Shown here: positions 40,854-53,349 of the stretch, in pieces
Numbering within the stretch: the stretch's first letter is position 1
Layout of the letters: every line of letters starts with the position of its first letter
From: Moringa oleifera
Taxonomy: Eukaryota; Streptophyta; Magnoliopsida; Brassicales; Moringaceae
Reading direction: 5' to 3'
NCBI GenBank assembly: GCA_021397835.1
Contig: JAJFZO010000191.1
Span: 6,391,001-6,455,000 of the forward strand
Length of the DNA: 64,000 nucleotides
The notes under the pieces: model-generated
What the model was told of the DNA's origin: nothing
Databases searched by the model: none
Seen by the model: the letters and a program-made list of their open reading frames with translations, nothing else
Position numbers and translations under genes: made by a program

Positions 40854-41843
40854 GCCTGTCTCTCTGTTCCTGAGTGAAAATGAAGACCTGATTTGGGTTA
40901 TGTATACGCAACGCATTAGCTTTGTTCGTCATTTACTAAGCATGCCTGGCGTTTTCAGGGGTGCAATCTTGGTTATATTAGCTATAAAAAATACAGTCAT
41001 CCTCTGTTTCTCTCTAAAATCATCGCCCCTCCACAAGATGGATAGCTTAAAAATGGTAGATGAGGAAGTTGTAAGTTTTATGACTTTGCCAATTTTGCTG
41101 TTTTATGCATTAAATTTATGCGGAGTGGGCAATTGGGGTCATTATCTAGGGATGCCGCCACTCTTTCCTCTTATAATATGGCAAATTTCAATAGTATTTC
41201 TTAGTGGGTGCTTTTGTTGTATTTTAAAAAATTTGCCTCAGTCATCCATCACTTTGTTAACATAGTGGTCCAACTAAGTAAGATAGAATGGCTAAGATTG
41301 GCTTTCTATATGACCTTAAAGACTTATGTCAGGAATCTTCATGGAATTCTGATTATGGATCATCAACAGATTAAGTCAAGCCCAAACTGAAGGCTGCACC
41401 AACTATTGAAACAGTTTGGGGATATTCTAATCCAGAACTTTATAGAAACCTTGAATTAGGGTAAATATGACTCGAGGCAATTAATATTCATTTTTAATAA
41501 AAAAATTTAAATTTAAGGAAAAATCCTTTACATTAAGATTTTTTTTTAATTCATGACAAGAATCTTTGAATTGCTAGAAAGAAAATAGAGAAATTAATTA
41601 ATTAATTTGGTCGAGCAAGTTGATTTTGTCCTAATCAAATAGAATTAATGACTTCATGACAAATCATACCCTATTCTGTTTTTATTTTATGAAACGAATA
41701 AAGAATTCCTTAAAAGGATAGCTTTAGTACAGCACCTTAAATGTACAGTTGCAGATCTAAGTGCTCACATGTCGGCAGCTTTTCACTGAGTTCTCAACTC
41801 TGTGCTTCTGAGGCTGCAGCTGCATGCCCATAAACCAAAAGCC
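40854..41843. other. Divergent promoter region of the oxygenase and cytochrome b561 genes
   Basis: 990 bp between two ATGs that point outward. Open frames seen on the plus strand are extensions of the oxygenase antisense and have no domains. I see no strong TATA box for either gene. Confidence 0.45.
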
Positions 41844-43724
41844 ATGGCCATGGCTTCTCCTTCACTATTACCACTACTCTTCTTTGCAAGAATTTCAGGG
41901 CTTGTAGTAGCAGCTTTGGTCCTCTCTTGGGCTCTAGCTTTCAAGTCTAGCTTCCTCCCTCGCTCCTCCTCTCAGGAAGACCTCATATATGCGGTAATGC
42001 TTCACTCAAACGCACCCTCTCTCTCACTTTCTTTCAACATTATCCTCAAAACTTTTATTCTCTTGTAGCTGAAAATGGTGAGTTTTTCATCTGCCTCCCT
42101 ACTTGCTTTCAGGTTCTTCATCCTTTGTTAATGGTAATTGGTTTCATACTTATCAGTGGAGAAGGTAAACTGAGGATAACCCAGATAATACAGTGCAATT
42201 AACTTTCCTTTTCTTCATTTTTGGACCAAGAATTAGTTTATAACAGAGAATGTGAGTTCCTCTTCCTGTGTGTGACAGCGATTTTGGTACATAAATGGCT
42301 GCCTGGTTCAAGAAATTTGAAGAAATCAGTGCATTTGTGTCTTCAAGGAGTGGCCTTGGCTTCTGGGGTCTTTGGAATTTGGACGAAGTTCCATGGCAAA
42401 GATGGGCTTGTCGCCAATTTCTATAGCCTGCACTCCTGGATGGGATTGATCTGTGTCTTCCTATTTGGAGCCCAGGTTTGCTTTTCCTTTCCTTCATTGT
42501 CCTGCATTAATCTTTTATCTCCTTTTTCTTTGATCAACCTTTCTCTATAGCAAATTCTTGAAGTTCCCTTTACTTACTTACCTTTCATGGAACTGTTTTT
42601 TTTTTCGAGAAAAAAGCCTTCTGCTTTTCCTTTATTTATTTAATGGTGAGCACTGGTCAGTATGTAATGACTTTCGTGGGGAATAACAACCATGTACAGG
42701 TGAGATGATAAGACCACTGTGGTCCAGCTTGCTCTATTATTTATACAAGTCCCAAGTGACAAGCAACACTATTGATCCCGTTTCAACAATAAAATGTTAG
42801 GCAGATGCTTCGGAATTTATATGTTTTTAGAGTTAGATGGTCTGCATGCCATCATTATCATTTTAGGAACTATACAAATATCCTAATTAAACATCCAATA
42901 ACCCCAATAACTTAACAGAACATGCCAATATTTTCCTCATAGATTGTCATATTGTAATGTCGCATAAGAGCCTGATCATTGATGTTTTCAGATTTCGCGG
43001 AGTTTATTATTTTCATGCCAGCTTAAATATCACCTGAAAGAAACAAAATCTTTCCAGCATACTTTCTAGGAAAATTTTCCTAGAAAATATTACAAAATAT
43101 CTTCTCAAATCTAAAACATACCATACTGTTTTTATATTCTTTCCATTATTGTACAGGTTTTCCTGCTATTCTTCTACTATTAATGCTACATTTTCCAAAA
43201 AATTGGAGGGCTTCTGTCTTTGCTACATATAGATCTTGCAGACTAAATTTTCTCAAAATCAGGTTATTGGGTCATGTGCTATATTGTTACTGCATATTCT
43301 TATGAAATTGATCTTCTTTGTTGATTATTTTGTCAAAGACTGTAATATAGCAGCGGAAGGGTGTTCTAACATCAGATTTCTCTCCATTTCAATGCAGTGG
43401 ATGATGGGTTTCTTGAGTTTTTGGCACAGGGGAGAAGTGCGGTCCGCAAGAGTGAGGGTTTTGCCATGGCACATCTTCCTTGGTCTCTACACGTACGGCT
43501 TGGCTGTAGCTACTGCAGAAACTGGGTTACTGGAGAAGCTGACGTTCTTGCAAACCAAGAGAAATGCACCTAAGCGTTGCCCAGAATCCATGGTCGTTAA
43601 TGGCATAGGGCTTGGCCTGGCTCTGCTCAGCGCCATTGTAATACTGGCTGCAGTCTTACCCAAGTACCAAAACTCTCATTGTAAACTCGTGTACTCGTCT
43701 AATACCAAGTGTTTGTCTTCTTGA
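41844..43724 (+). CDS. Cytochrome b561, probable transmembrane ascorbate ferrireductase
   Basis: Four exons, 41,844-41,993, 42,113-42,164, 42,279-42,475 and 43,398-43,724, give 241 residues. CYB561 proteins carry electrons from cytosolic ascorbate across tonoplast or plasma membrane to monodehydroascorbate or Fe(III), using two haems b. Six hydrophobic segments are visible. Four His lie at positions expected for the haem ligands: 53 (VLHPLLM), 86 (KSVHLCLQG), 119 (YSLHSWMG) and 158 (LPWHIFLG). The closest match in memory is At1g26100 (ferrireductase 4 type). The start is the first ATG of MAMASPSLLP in the coding frame; an ATG at 41,824 lies in another frame. Intron 3 is 0.9 kb. In Arabidopsis the homologue sits next to DCP5; here the oxygenase gene lies between. 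Confidence 0.94.
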
Positions 43725-45320
43725 TGGTCAGAATCTGCGATGAACCATGGTATAATGAATCTCATAAGAGCATTTCTTTGGTTTGCCCTTGTATTTATCT
43801 ATATTCTCTTTATCAAACACAAACAAAAAGGGATTCTCTTACCATCATTTTTTTTTTAATCTTTCATCTTGATGATATATGGTTCAAGCTTTCAAATTTT
43901 ATAATATTTTGAGCACGCAACCAAAAATATAAAAAGAGGAAGAATTTAAAGCAGGTCCATGGATTCTCATCTCAATAGATCTTGTAGGGTACCTCATGTT
44001 CACTTCTCCGTCCACCTAAAGTTATCTTTTTGTTACATTTTCCGTTGTAATTGGGAAGAGCTGGAGCCTCCTGAGATTCTTTCTGTTGACTTAGAGCCTC
44101 CTGAGATTCTTTCTGTGGACTTAATCGCTCCAAATTTGTCTCTAGCATCCCATGTACTCTGCTTTTCTTTATATTTTCTTTTGTTTTCCTTTTTGTTAGA
44201 TTGCCTTGAATTTGAAAGATGATGATATGCAGGACAAGTAAACATTTGGAGCTCTCCAGCCATAATCAATACAAATGCTGTCAATGACCAACAACTCACA
44301 AATTTCTTACAGCATGAAGGAGACGCTTTATTGTTCATCTGAGCATTATCTATATCTTGTGACTCTCAAGACTCAGGTGTAAATTAAATGGAAAGCTGTA
44401 TACATTTAGTTGCATGTCAAGAACTAGTCGCTTTACTATATATCTAAGCCTATGCAATATGCATTGCTGATCCCTTTAGGTCTTTGAAATTGTGATTCTG
44501 GTTCACCATTGATTTCTTTTGTCCATAAAAAAACATGTTTGTTTCTTGACAACTTTATCTTAGTTTCAGTGCTAAATATTAGATAACTGGAAGGTAGAAT
44601 TTGGTCGCCATTTTTTTGCATATCGAGGTAGTCAAACAGAGAAGAAAAGAAAGGTAACCCAGTTACCTCATAATGCAATTTTTAGCATTTTGTTTGAGTA
44701 TTGTGTTATTCTTGCAGTTCTTGGGGCCTTGCTTATGCACCACTACCCTCTAAATTTGAGCAGCCAGGCTTGTAATAACATCCACAAAACTGGTTGTTCT
44801 ATCATGCACAACATGACATGCTCTAATGATTCTTGCCATGGGATTAAATTTTTACTTAATTTAATTTTTATTATTTTTTGAATATTGATACATAATAATT
44901 TAATAAAATAAATTATTTTTATATTAATATAATAACTTATAATTTTAAAAAATCAACAAAAATCAGATCACATTGAAATTCTATAAAGCGCATAGTGTGT
45001 ATTCTTGGGGAATGTTTTCTTTTATTGATCAACCCTTGGACACTCGCCTTAAAATGAATGTGTGCGACATAAAATCTAATATGAGACATAATTATTTAAA
45101 TGCTTCCTATTTTGAAAAAAATCCTTTCGTACTAGGTTCTGGTAAATAGAGACAGAAGTACCTTGCGTTCAGTGCAGTCCTCGAGCTCATGTTTCACCGG
45201 AAAAAGGAGAACAGGTGATCGAATACAGTTGGTCCAGCTTCTGTGCTTAATCTCAGTCCCTCATTTGAAGGCCAAACCCTAATAGGGATCCCGAAATTCC
45301 TTCTTACCGAAACCCAGAAG
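43725..45320. other. Spacer between cytochrome b561 and SLH genes
   Basis: No gene is supported. Short frames at 43,959-44,222 (+) and 44,033-44,338 (-) contain a duplicated 10-residue segment only because of a 30-bp tandem duplication. 44,850-44,960 is very AT-rich. Confidence 0.5.
44063..44122. repeat. 30-bp tandem duplication
   Basis: Two adjacent copies of a unit starting 'gagcctcctgagattctttc', with one substitution. The length is a multiple of three, so the duplication keeps an open frame on both strands, but neither frame looks like a gene. Confidence 0.9.
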
Positions 45321-48300
45321 ATGTGTTCTGCCGTTACATCCAATTCATCTCTTGTCATTCCCACAGACACTCTCTCTCTTCTACGATGCCGTGGTAACTC
45401 TTCCTTCTTCACTTCTCCAAGATCAGTGCCCTTCAGTCTAAGGCCTAAAACCCCAAGATTTCTGCGTCTATCCGCTTGTCTCGCTGAGTCAAACCACCTT
45501 GAGTTCTCCTGGTTGCCTCCCGAGTCCAATCCTCTCGACAACAGTTATGGGGGGTGGGTAATTGTTGACACTCCTCGTCAAAGTCTAAAGAAGAAAAGAG
45601 GTTTTCCTTTTCCCTTTTCAATTTTTTGTCCAATTAAGTTGACGGTGATATTTTTCCACCCCTCCATTTTGTTGATGTGATGTGGATTTGAGGCAGGATT
45701 GAATGCCATTTTGATTGGGGCCGCTGGGTCTTCGATTGCTGTTCTACTGACTACTATTGCTTACTTCTCAATCTCAAGAAAAGGTAGGTTTATCAATTAT
45801 TTTCATAGTAAGTTGTGTTTTCTTCTTCATTCTCATAATGGCTACTTCTATGCAAATGGATCTCGTTTTTCCTTTTCCTTTCCTTTCTATTGATACAGTA
45901 GTTTACTGGATGAATGGGTTGTAAAAATGTAGTTATGGTATTGCTATTTCCAGGGTTTAAGTTTCAGTACAGCAGCCCATTGCATGCTATACACGGAATG
46001 TTGAGTTGGAATGAGACTGGAACTAATGTGGGCAAAACTAGAGATTCTATCGTATCTGATGAGAACACTATGGTATCTGAGGGAAACCCAGAGCCTATAC
46101 TTGATACTAATAATGAAACTGTTACTTCAGGTACATTTTGATCAAGCAGTTATGAAATGTTACTTATTTTTGGTGCTATTCTATCACATTTGTCTCTATT
46201 AAGTTTCTAGTAATTCTATCTTTTGCCACTATGATCTTTGTCTACTTAATATGTTGTAGAATACCATGTGGATATTTGAATACATGTTGTATAAAGAGAC
46301 AACGACAAAGAAGAATTTGGTCCTTAGTGAAATCTGGAAAACCTGTCATTCAACTGCTGCATTGTAGAGACAAATGATATTTTGAAGTGAGCATCATAGA
46401 CTTGTTTAAGATGCCCTGCTTCTTTTTACCGTAAGTGTCTATTTAACTTTGCAACAGTGGTCCACTATAAGACTCCAATTTAAAATATGTGATCCTTCTC
46501 TAAATTTGCATTGCTAACACTAGTTTAACGTTAGAGTTAAATATTTAGCCTCTGGGGTTGGGAACCTATGATAATGCTCTTACTTTTGAATTATAACATG
46601 CAACCTACAGTAGCTATTGTTATCCATTCAACTTTTGGTTTGGAAAGCTTGTGAGCAACAGTTAAAATTTCCATGGAATGCGTAGAAGCTTAACAAATTT
46701 ATGCTATAAACTTATGTTGAAATTTTTGTTTTTCAAGATTATTTCTAGCAAAAGCATTGTCATAATGAACTGCGAAACATGATTCTACTTTTTTCACCTC
46801 TGTCCCCTCCTAAAAAGGCAAAAAGAATGTGAGTGAATATTTCAGTGAAATACTAAGTATTACAACTTCTTCAAAGGAAAACCAACTTTTCATAAATAGT
46901 AGCTATAGTTTGAAGCTTTAATGGTTCTGGTACTGTATGATCTTCTATATGGACATGGACTTATGCTTCTTATTTTTGTATATCGCAGAAGTTTGTTTGC
47001 ACTTATTTCGGAGTATGATGGCATTTCATTGTTTTCTGAATTGACCAAATCCTTAATAAGATTTATGCATATACCTTTCTTTTTGGGGGAATAAATGTAT
47101 AATTTACTTTTCACATTCTTCAGCATCTACAGAAATTTGTGAACGCGTTATCATATCAGTTCCTGTGGATTCTACTCAACAGGAAGCTCTGTCTGTTTTG
47201 AAGAAACTAAAGGTTTACTTCTAGAAGCTTGTTCTACATGTAGCACTTTGAATTTGGTTGTATTGTGTAATTACTTATTTCTTTTTAATGTTATAATTGC
47301 TGTGTCTAAATAAGCCTAGGCTAATATCCGTGTATTGAGTTCTGTGTTTGTCATTCTTCTTCTTTGCTGTAAATGATGATTGAGAGAACTTCAGAAGCAA
47401 GAGATGAATTTTGTGTCTATGCTTTGCTGGAATTGAATTGAAACAGAAGAACCCAAATCTCTGTAGTTTCTATTCTCTAGTTCGAGGGAATTTGATTTGT
47501 TCAGTTGAGTACAATTTCCTGATCTCTTTTCATCAGTAATTTCTGTCAGCTGGTTGCACACATAGATAGAATTTTCCTTCTCTTCCCTGGGTCATTGGCT
47601 ATGGAATTGTATACCAATGTCAAAGGAGCTTCAAGTCTAGTTCTGAGCATGAATATCTCAATTGTCATTAAGGTATACAGATCATTGAAGATGATGCAAA
47701 GGCGGATGAATTGTGCACTAGACGGGAATACGCAAGATGGCTAGTACGTGTAAATTTGTTATTGGAGAGGTAATAATTCCTCCCGCATCTGGGCTGGGAA
47801 TAACTTTCCAAAATTATTGTGAAAACCTTTACTTGTCTAGCTTAGAAAACTATTATTTGGCTTTCAGGAATCCAAAGCACAGGATCGTTCCAGCAATATC
47901 CCTTTCTGGGTCAGTAACTGCTGCATTTGATGATGTTGGTGTTGGAGACCCAGATTTTGGGGCCATACAAGGTAAGAGCTCCAGAGCTTGATGTTCCTAC
48001 TTGCATCCCGTTTCAATGGCATCTGTTGGTATCAGTGATTAAGATTTCTTTTTTCTTTCCATATTATCATCTGTTATAAAGAGAAAAGTTTGAATCTTTA
48101 TTCTCCAATCTGCATTTTAGCCCTGGCAGAGGCAGGTATCATCTCCAGCAAGTTATCAGGGAACAATTCCAGCTCAAATGGTTTAGAAGACATAGGAAGC
48201 ATAAATTTTTCTCCTGAAAGGTATGACATATTTGCACGCTTTATGAGTAGCTCTTAGTTTCTTTCTTATTTCTGCAAAAATCTGGTGCTGCAGGTATATC

Positions 48301-50731
48301 TCCAGACGGGATTTGATAAATTGGAAAGCCCAAGTAGAGTATCAATTTGAGCCAGCAATTACAGAAGAGGTACGATAAATTTCAACTTTGATTTAATTTT
48401 ATTTCCTTGATTTTATTATAACAATAACTCAAGCTGATGCCTTCCAAATCTTTCATATCTTTTAAAACCTGACTTGTTTACAGTTCAGATATCAAGGACA
48501 AAAGTCGAATATATGGATATGAAGGAGTTCTATCCTGATGTGTCTCCAGAACTTTTGACAGACATGTTGGCTGGAGACAAGAGCATAGTCAGAAAAGTTT
48601 TTGGTATCTCCTCTCTCTCTCTCCCCCCCCCTCCCTGGCTTCCAACTTCTTTATTCCCAGATCCGTTCGTTCAATCTGCTTTGAAAATGGGGTTGTTTGG
48701 GCCATTGGAAAAGCTTATTGATCCACACATATAGGTGAATGTCGGAAACTATACAAGTGGATGCATATCTTATCTCTTTCCTGTCATTTTAGAGTATGCT
48801 GATTTGTGGTGACTTCTCAAAATGCACTTGTCTGTTGATGGATTTTGATGAAAACTTATAGGAAACTAAGATTTTTTCCTTTAAGCAATCAAATAAATGG
48901 AAATTTGGTAGGGGCAACTATGCGAGCTAAAACAATGGATAGGACATGAACGAGTTGAAGGTATGAAGCTGTATTGTAGTATATTCTTCAGATGGTTGTA
49001 AGAATGTTCAGCGAAGTAGTAAGCTCATATGGATGTAGAACCATAGCCATCTTCTGTTTTCAACTTTGTTCTAGTCTCCTCACACAGATAGGGAGTTGAG
49101 CACTTGTATGTTCAGACATGCTGCTGGAAATCACATATAGGGACGATTGTTTCTTGTCAAAGTCAGCAATCACATACCAAGATGATTTTTTCATGTCAAT
49201 GTTTGACTTTTACAGGACAGAGCAAACGGTTTCAACCAAATAAACCTTCAACAAAAGCACAAGCTGCAGTGGCATTGACAAGTGGCAGAATGACAGAAGC
49301 AATTTCCACTGAATTAGTGAGACTGGAAATGGAGAGTTATTCAAGGCAACCTGAGATGGAAGAAATTAGATGTCAGTTGCTTGATAAAGGAGACATACAG
49401 AGGTTTTGGGATGAGAAGCTGAATGAAGAGAGAACACGTAGCTTTGAGATAAAAAATCTTTGTCTTGCTGCAATTCGTGATTTGGAACAAGAGAAGATTG
49501 TTCAAGAGAAGTGTTTTGCTCACTGTTTGAAGGAAAAGGCAGCTATGGAATGTCAAAAGCAACTTCTTTTCAGTCTGAAGAAAGAGGTTGATGAGATGTC
49601 AGAAAGACTTGCATCTGAGAGAGCTGTGTTTGTATCTGAGCAGTCTAAGTTACAGGATATGCTTAGAGATTTACAGTTCAAGCAAGAAGGATTGCTTGAT
49701 ACAAAATCTATACTGGAGGCTGAGATAGAAGCACTTAGAATTCTTAGGTAAGGATTATAATTGCATGCTTTGCCTACTTGTTTTTTGTTATCTATTTTCT
49801 TTTTTATTTTTTGCAAAACTGGATTTGTTAAATAATGGCTGCTAACTGATGAATGGCATGATGCATTAAACTATTAATGTGCATGTGCGAACCATACCTA
49901 CAAACATAGTATCATCATGGTTGTAATCATCATTCTTGTTGTTATCATTGTCATTATCTCACCTATTATTGTTGTTATTGGATCTGTTATCACTATTATT
50001 TTTCTGTCTTGGGCTTCTTTTCCCTTTTAATTGATTTCCATTGTGTATAAATAATTCCAAAGGCTTAAAACTCCCAAAATCCAGTTCCCAACCCAGCAAC
50101 AAAAACTTTTATGAAGAACATTTAATGTGATGAAGATGATAACGAAAGTGTTTCTTCATGGCCTTTCTGTGACAGTGAAGGTTAAGACTTGGTGAAAATG
50201 CACAGTAATCTGTTAATCACCATTTATATCATGTACCGTTCCATGCATGTTTGCATCTGTTCTGTGGTTACATTTCTCAGTTGAAGTTAAAAGGATTAAT
50301 TAAGTACTAAGATAAGAATATGAATGTTGTATTCATCTTTAAAATAATCGTTTCTTATGTTATGATCAAGTCATTGCTAAGTTCCGGCTGCACTGGATCA
50401 TCTCATATGAACCACATGGGAGAGTGCTGATTGCTGAGCAAACTAAAATCAATTAGACTTGGTTTGACCTCTGAATGCTGCTGTCACTCTGAAATGGACC
50501 TGGAACATGTTTTTATCTGGACATGTTGAAAATCTTTACAGTTAACCAGTTGGAAATTTCTTAAGCTAGGGTTGATATATGCTGAAAGTTTTATTTTTCC
50601 CACAAAATTTTCTGATCTGTGGAAGTAACAAATGCAGGTCTTGGGTAGAGGATGAAGCAAGGAAAAGTCAAGCCCGAGCTAAGGTTCTTGAGGAGGTAGG
50701 ACGAAGGTGGAAATGGGATGATCAAGCTTGA
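45321..50731 (+). CDS. Plastid-targeted SLH-domain coiled-coil protein (At3g25680-like)
   Basis: Eleven exons: 45,321-45,600; 45,697-45,783; 45,954-46,130; 47,124-47,212; 47,681-47,769; 47,868-47,971; 48,121-48,220; 48,294-48,369; 48,489-48,603; 49,216-49,747; 50,638-50,731. The phases agree and give 580 residues. The N-terminus is Ser/Arg-rich, poor in acidic residues and fits a chloroplast transit peptide. One hydrophobic segment lies at about 94-117 (ILIGAAGSSIAVLLTTIA). S-layer-homology-like modules follow: CTRREYARWLV, then AAFDDVGVGDPDFGAIQALA, AGIISSKLS (about 215-285), and a second, YISRRDLINW through TKAQAAVAL (about 305-400). The last third is a charged coiled coil ending RRWKWDDQA. 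Molecular function is unknown; relatives are At5g23890 and At5g52410. The exon 1 donor (AGAG/GTTTTC) is the least certain junction. Confidence 0.88.
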
Positions 50732-51383
50732 GTGTTCCAATCCTTGATTAAAAGCTTGTCTGTCCCATGATAGATTAGAATCCTTTATGGAAGCTCAGTG
50801 TGAGAAAACCCTTGTTTGTGTTGCTGCAAAATAAGGTTCCCTGCAGTACTTTCTATTTTTGCAATGTTTTTTTGTACAGGGGATTCTGGCAAGTATCATT
50901 TTTTTTGGGCATTGGTACCCAGTCATAATATCATATATGTTTTTACCGTTGGATTAAACTAATCAAGTAATGAAGTAAATAGATGAGGATTTTGTTAATA
51001 TATATGAAACCGAGCTTTCATCCTGCCTGACCTTTGTTAGGCTTGTCCTAGAGTTTTGAGTCATTTAGAGGTAGGTTCCCTATGGATTTAACTGAGATGA
51101 AAATGGAGTAGCTAGAGTTACTTGGGTTTGATAATATTTTTGGATTAGAGTTCTTTTCTGATATATAATTCTTTGAGCAATACTTGAGATAAAAGAGTAA
51201 AAAAATTATCCAAATGAGTTAGAAGTTTTCATCTTGAACGTCTTACTTGAAACAGATTTCTCTTTTGATTAGTTAATTAATTCTTCAAGTGAAAAATGAA
51301 CATCTTCTGTACCTTTAAGAGAACACTGTTTCTTTTTACAGGAATCTAAGTTTTTAATGAAAAAAATTAATTTTATTTATTTA

Positions 51384-51417
<34 letters not shown>

Positions 51418-53349
51418 TTTCATTCTGTGATTATGAGCTTTGATCCCATAAAATTATGGCACAAAGAAATGAAAAACTGGAAGGAATGGTTGCCTTGGAG
51501 AGCCAGGAGCCACTGAGCATTAGGGATAATACTTTGGCTGCTATAGGGTCAATTGCTCGCACCTTGAAAGGGACTACTCTTTTACTTTTTCTCTTCCTTC
51601 ATGTATGTATCTATAATATTAATTTAAGAAATTTTTCCCTTGATGTGTTCAGGCCAACAAATTCCTCAGCTATGCCAAAACAAGAAGATATTGATGATTG
51701 GTAAACCCACCTGTCTGCCCCTTACCGGCCATATCACCATCCTGATGAGAATCCTATTGTTTCATTTTGTCTCCATTTCCCAATCTCGACAAGTATCTTC
51801 CAAGCTCTGTTTTCGTCAAAGGGGTAAAAATAACCTGAAACCGCAGTTTGATCACCTATTTACACCTCTTCTGCATCACTTGGGTTTTGAAATTTAGTTA
51901 TATATCGATGTTATTGGGACTTGGAAACATGTAGATGTGGGCATACATTCAATCTACAAATTTTGTCAATTTTTGCTTACCCAATAACTATCCAGAAAGC
52001 ACATCGAATGATGAGAAGGATACAGATGGGACAGACAAAAGGTCAGATTCTGATAGTGTTTTGCCAAATAAACCCAATAAGCGATATTATTGATAAAGCC
52101 CATTGTATAGCAAATCTAAAAAGGTAAATGGGTGAAGCTGGTGGGTTCAGCCACAAAAAGTTCGGTTTACTTTGTTTCTTGCTTGGCTAAATCCTGAATG
52201 CGCTACACTCCATCAATGAAAGGGTTGGGAATGACTTTTCTGGGTTGCCCTAGGAGTCCTTTCGATGGGACCCCATGAATTGATAATCTGTCCGTAGTAG
52301 GCTGGTACCCACATCACAAAAAACTTGCACAAGGATGGACTGTGTGAATCGTCTCACCTCAGCCACTATAAGGGCATCTACCTAGATAAGAGAAAGAGAG
52401 TCATAGGATGGAGAGACCCCTGGCTTCAACAAGTTTTTTCAGATAATCAGAACCCTTCATCAAAGATTTCTAATCTGGATCACCTGCCACTGGGACTTAA
52501 CCATCCACAAACACCTATGAATAAGGTTGATAACAGCCAACGGAAACATTCATTAATGTCATAAGAGACAAGACAACTTCTCTTATCCTGTTTTGCAGTC
52601 ATATTTGAGGTTGGCTTAAAATGGTATGTTACCTTAAACACGTAAGGAAGATTGAACGACATATATGCTTTTGTTGGTTGTAATTTTACAGTTATTGCTC
52701 ACAAACTTCACGGATTGAATGGTCATTTTTCAGCTTTCTCCAGAAAAATTCGGAATTGAAACTGCAGCTGCTTCCCCTTTTGCTTCAGAAAACAAACTTT
52801 TACAGTTGATGTGGGTACTAAAAAGAAAAAATAAATTACAGTTGCTAGTGTCTCTTTCAGTTCTTAATTTTGGCCTGTGTTCGTGCCCCTCTCAAACTAA
52901 ATGGTAAGATTTTAGATTAAGCCCACATTCATATTTGTCAATCCTTTTGGAGCAAACCTGGCCACTAGTTATTGGTGGTTCCTGTAGCTCCCAGCATGAC
53001 AGTTGTGTCGGAATTCTACTCAGCGGACACTTTTGTTTACACAAGCAAAGTTTTTCTAAGGTCCATAAACCTGATAAGATGATAATGTTGCTGATAGATG
53101 AATGTTTATAGCTGGGTGTAGATATCGAACTTGTAAAAATGTTCAAGTTCTCAAACCTGGGTTTTGCTTAAAGTTACCAGGTTCTTCCATATAAGCCATT
53201 ACAAGGAGGTTTTTGATTCTGGATTTGCAGGTTTTGCATTTCGAAAATCAACTATGGGGGTGAGGGGAAATGGCTGGTGGGTTGTTCTGGGATTGGTTTA
53301 TTTCACTGGATGAGTGAAAGAAGAGAAATTTTCAATCAAGAATTCCTAC
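50732..53349. other. Spacer between SLH and CHUP1 genes, with a coding-like island
   Basis: 2.6 kb. 50,732-51,380 shows nothing. A (GT)n-T18 tract lies at 51,389-51,420. From 51,456 several short frames look more protein-like than chance: one starts MAQRNEKLEGMVALESQEP at 51,456, and another at about 51,980-52,093 encodes an Asp/Ser/Lys-rich segment (NYPESTSNDEKDTDGTDK). They do not connect into one gene that I recognise. Some of the region nearer 53,349 may be CHUP1 5' UTR. Confidence 0.4.
51389..51420. repeat. (GT)7 followed by T18
   Basis: A dinucleotide run directly followed by a poly-T run. Confidence 0.9.

Noticed and set aside
41208..41390. Small plus-strand frame before the b561 gene.
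   Set aside because: Spacer sequence without domain or upstream signals, and not in frame with any b561 exon.
44033..44338. Minus-strand frame with a repeated STERISGGS segment.
   Set aside because: The repeat comes from a 30-bp DNA tandem duplication, and the opposite strand is also open. No other coding evidence.
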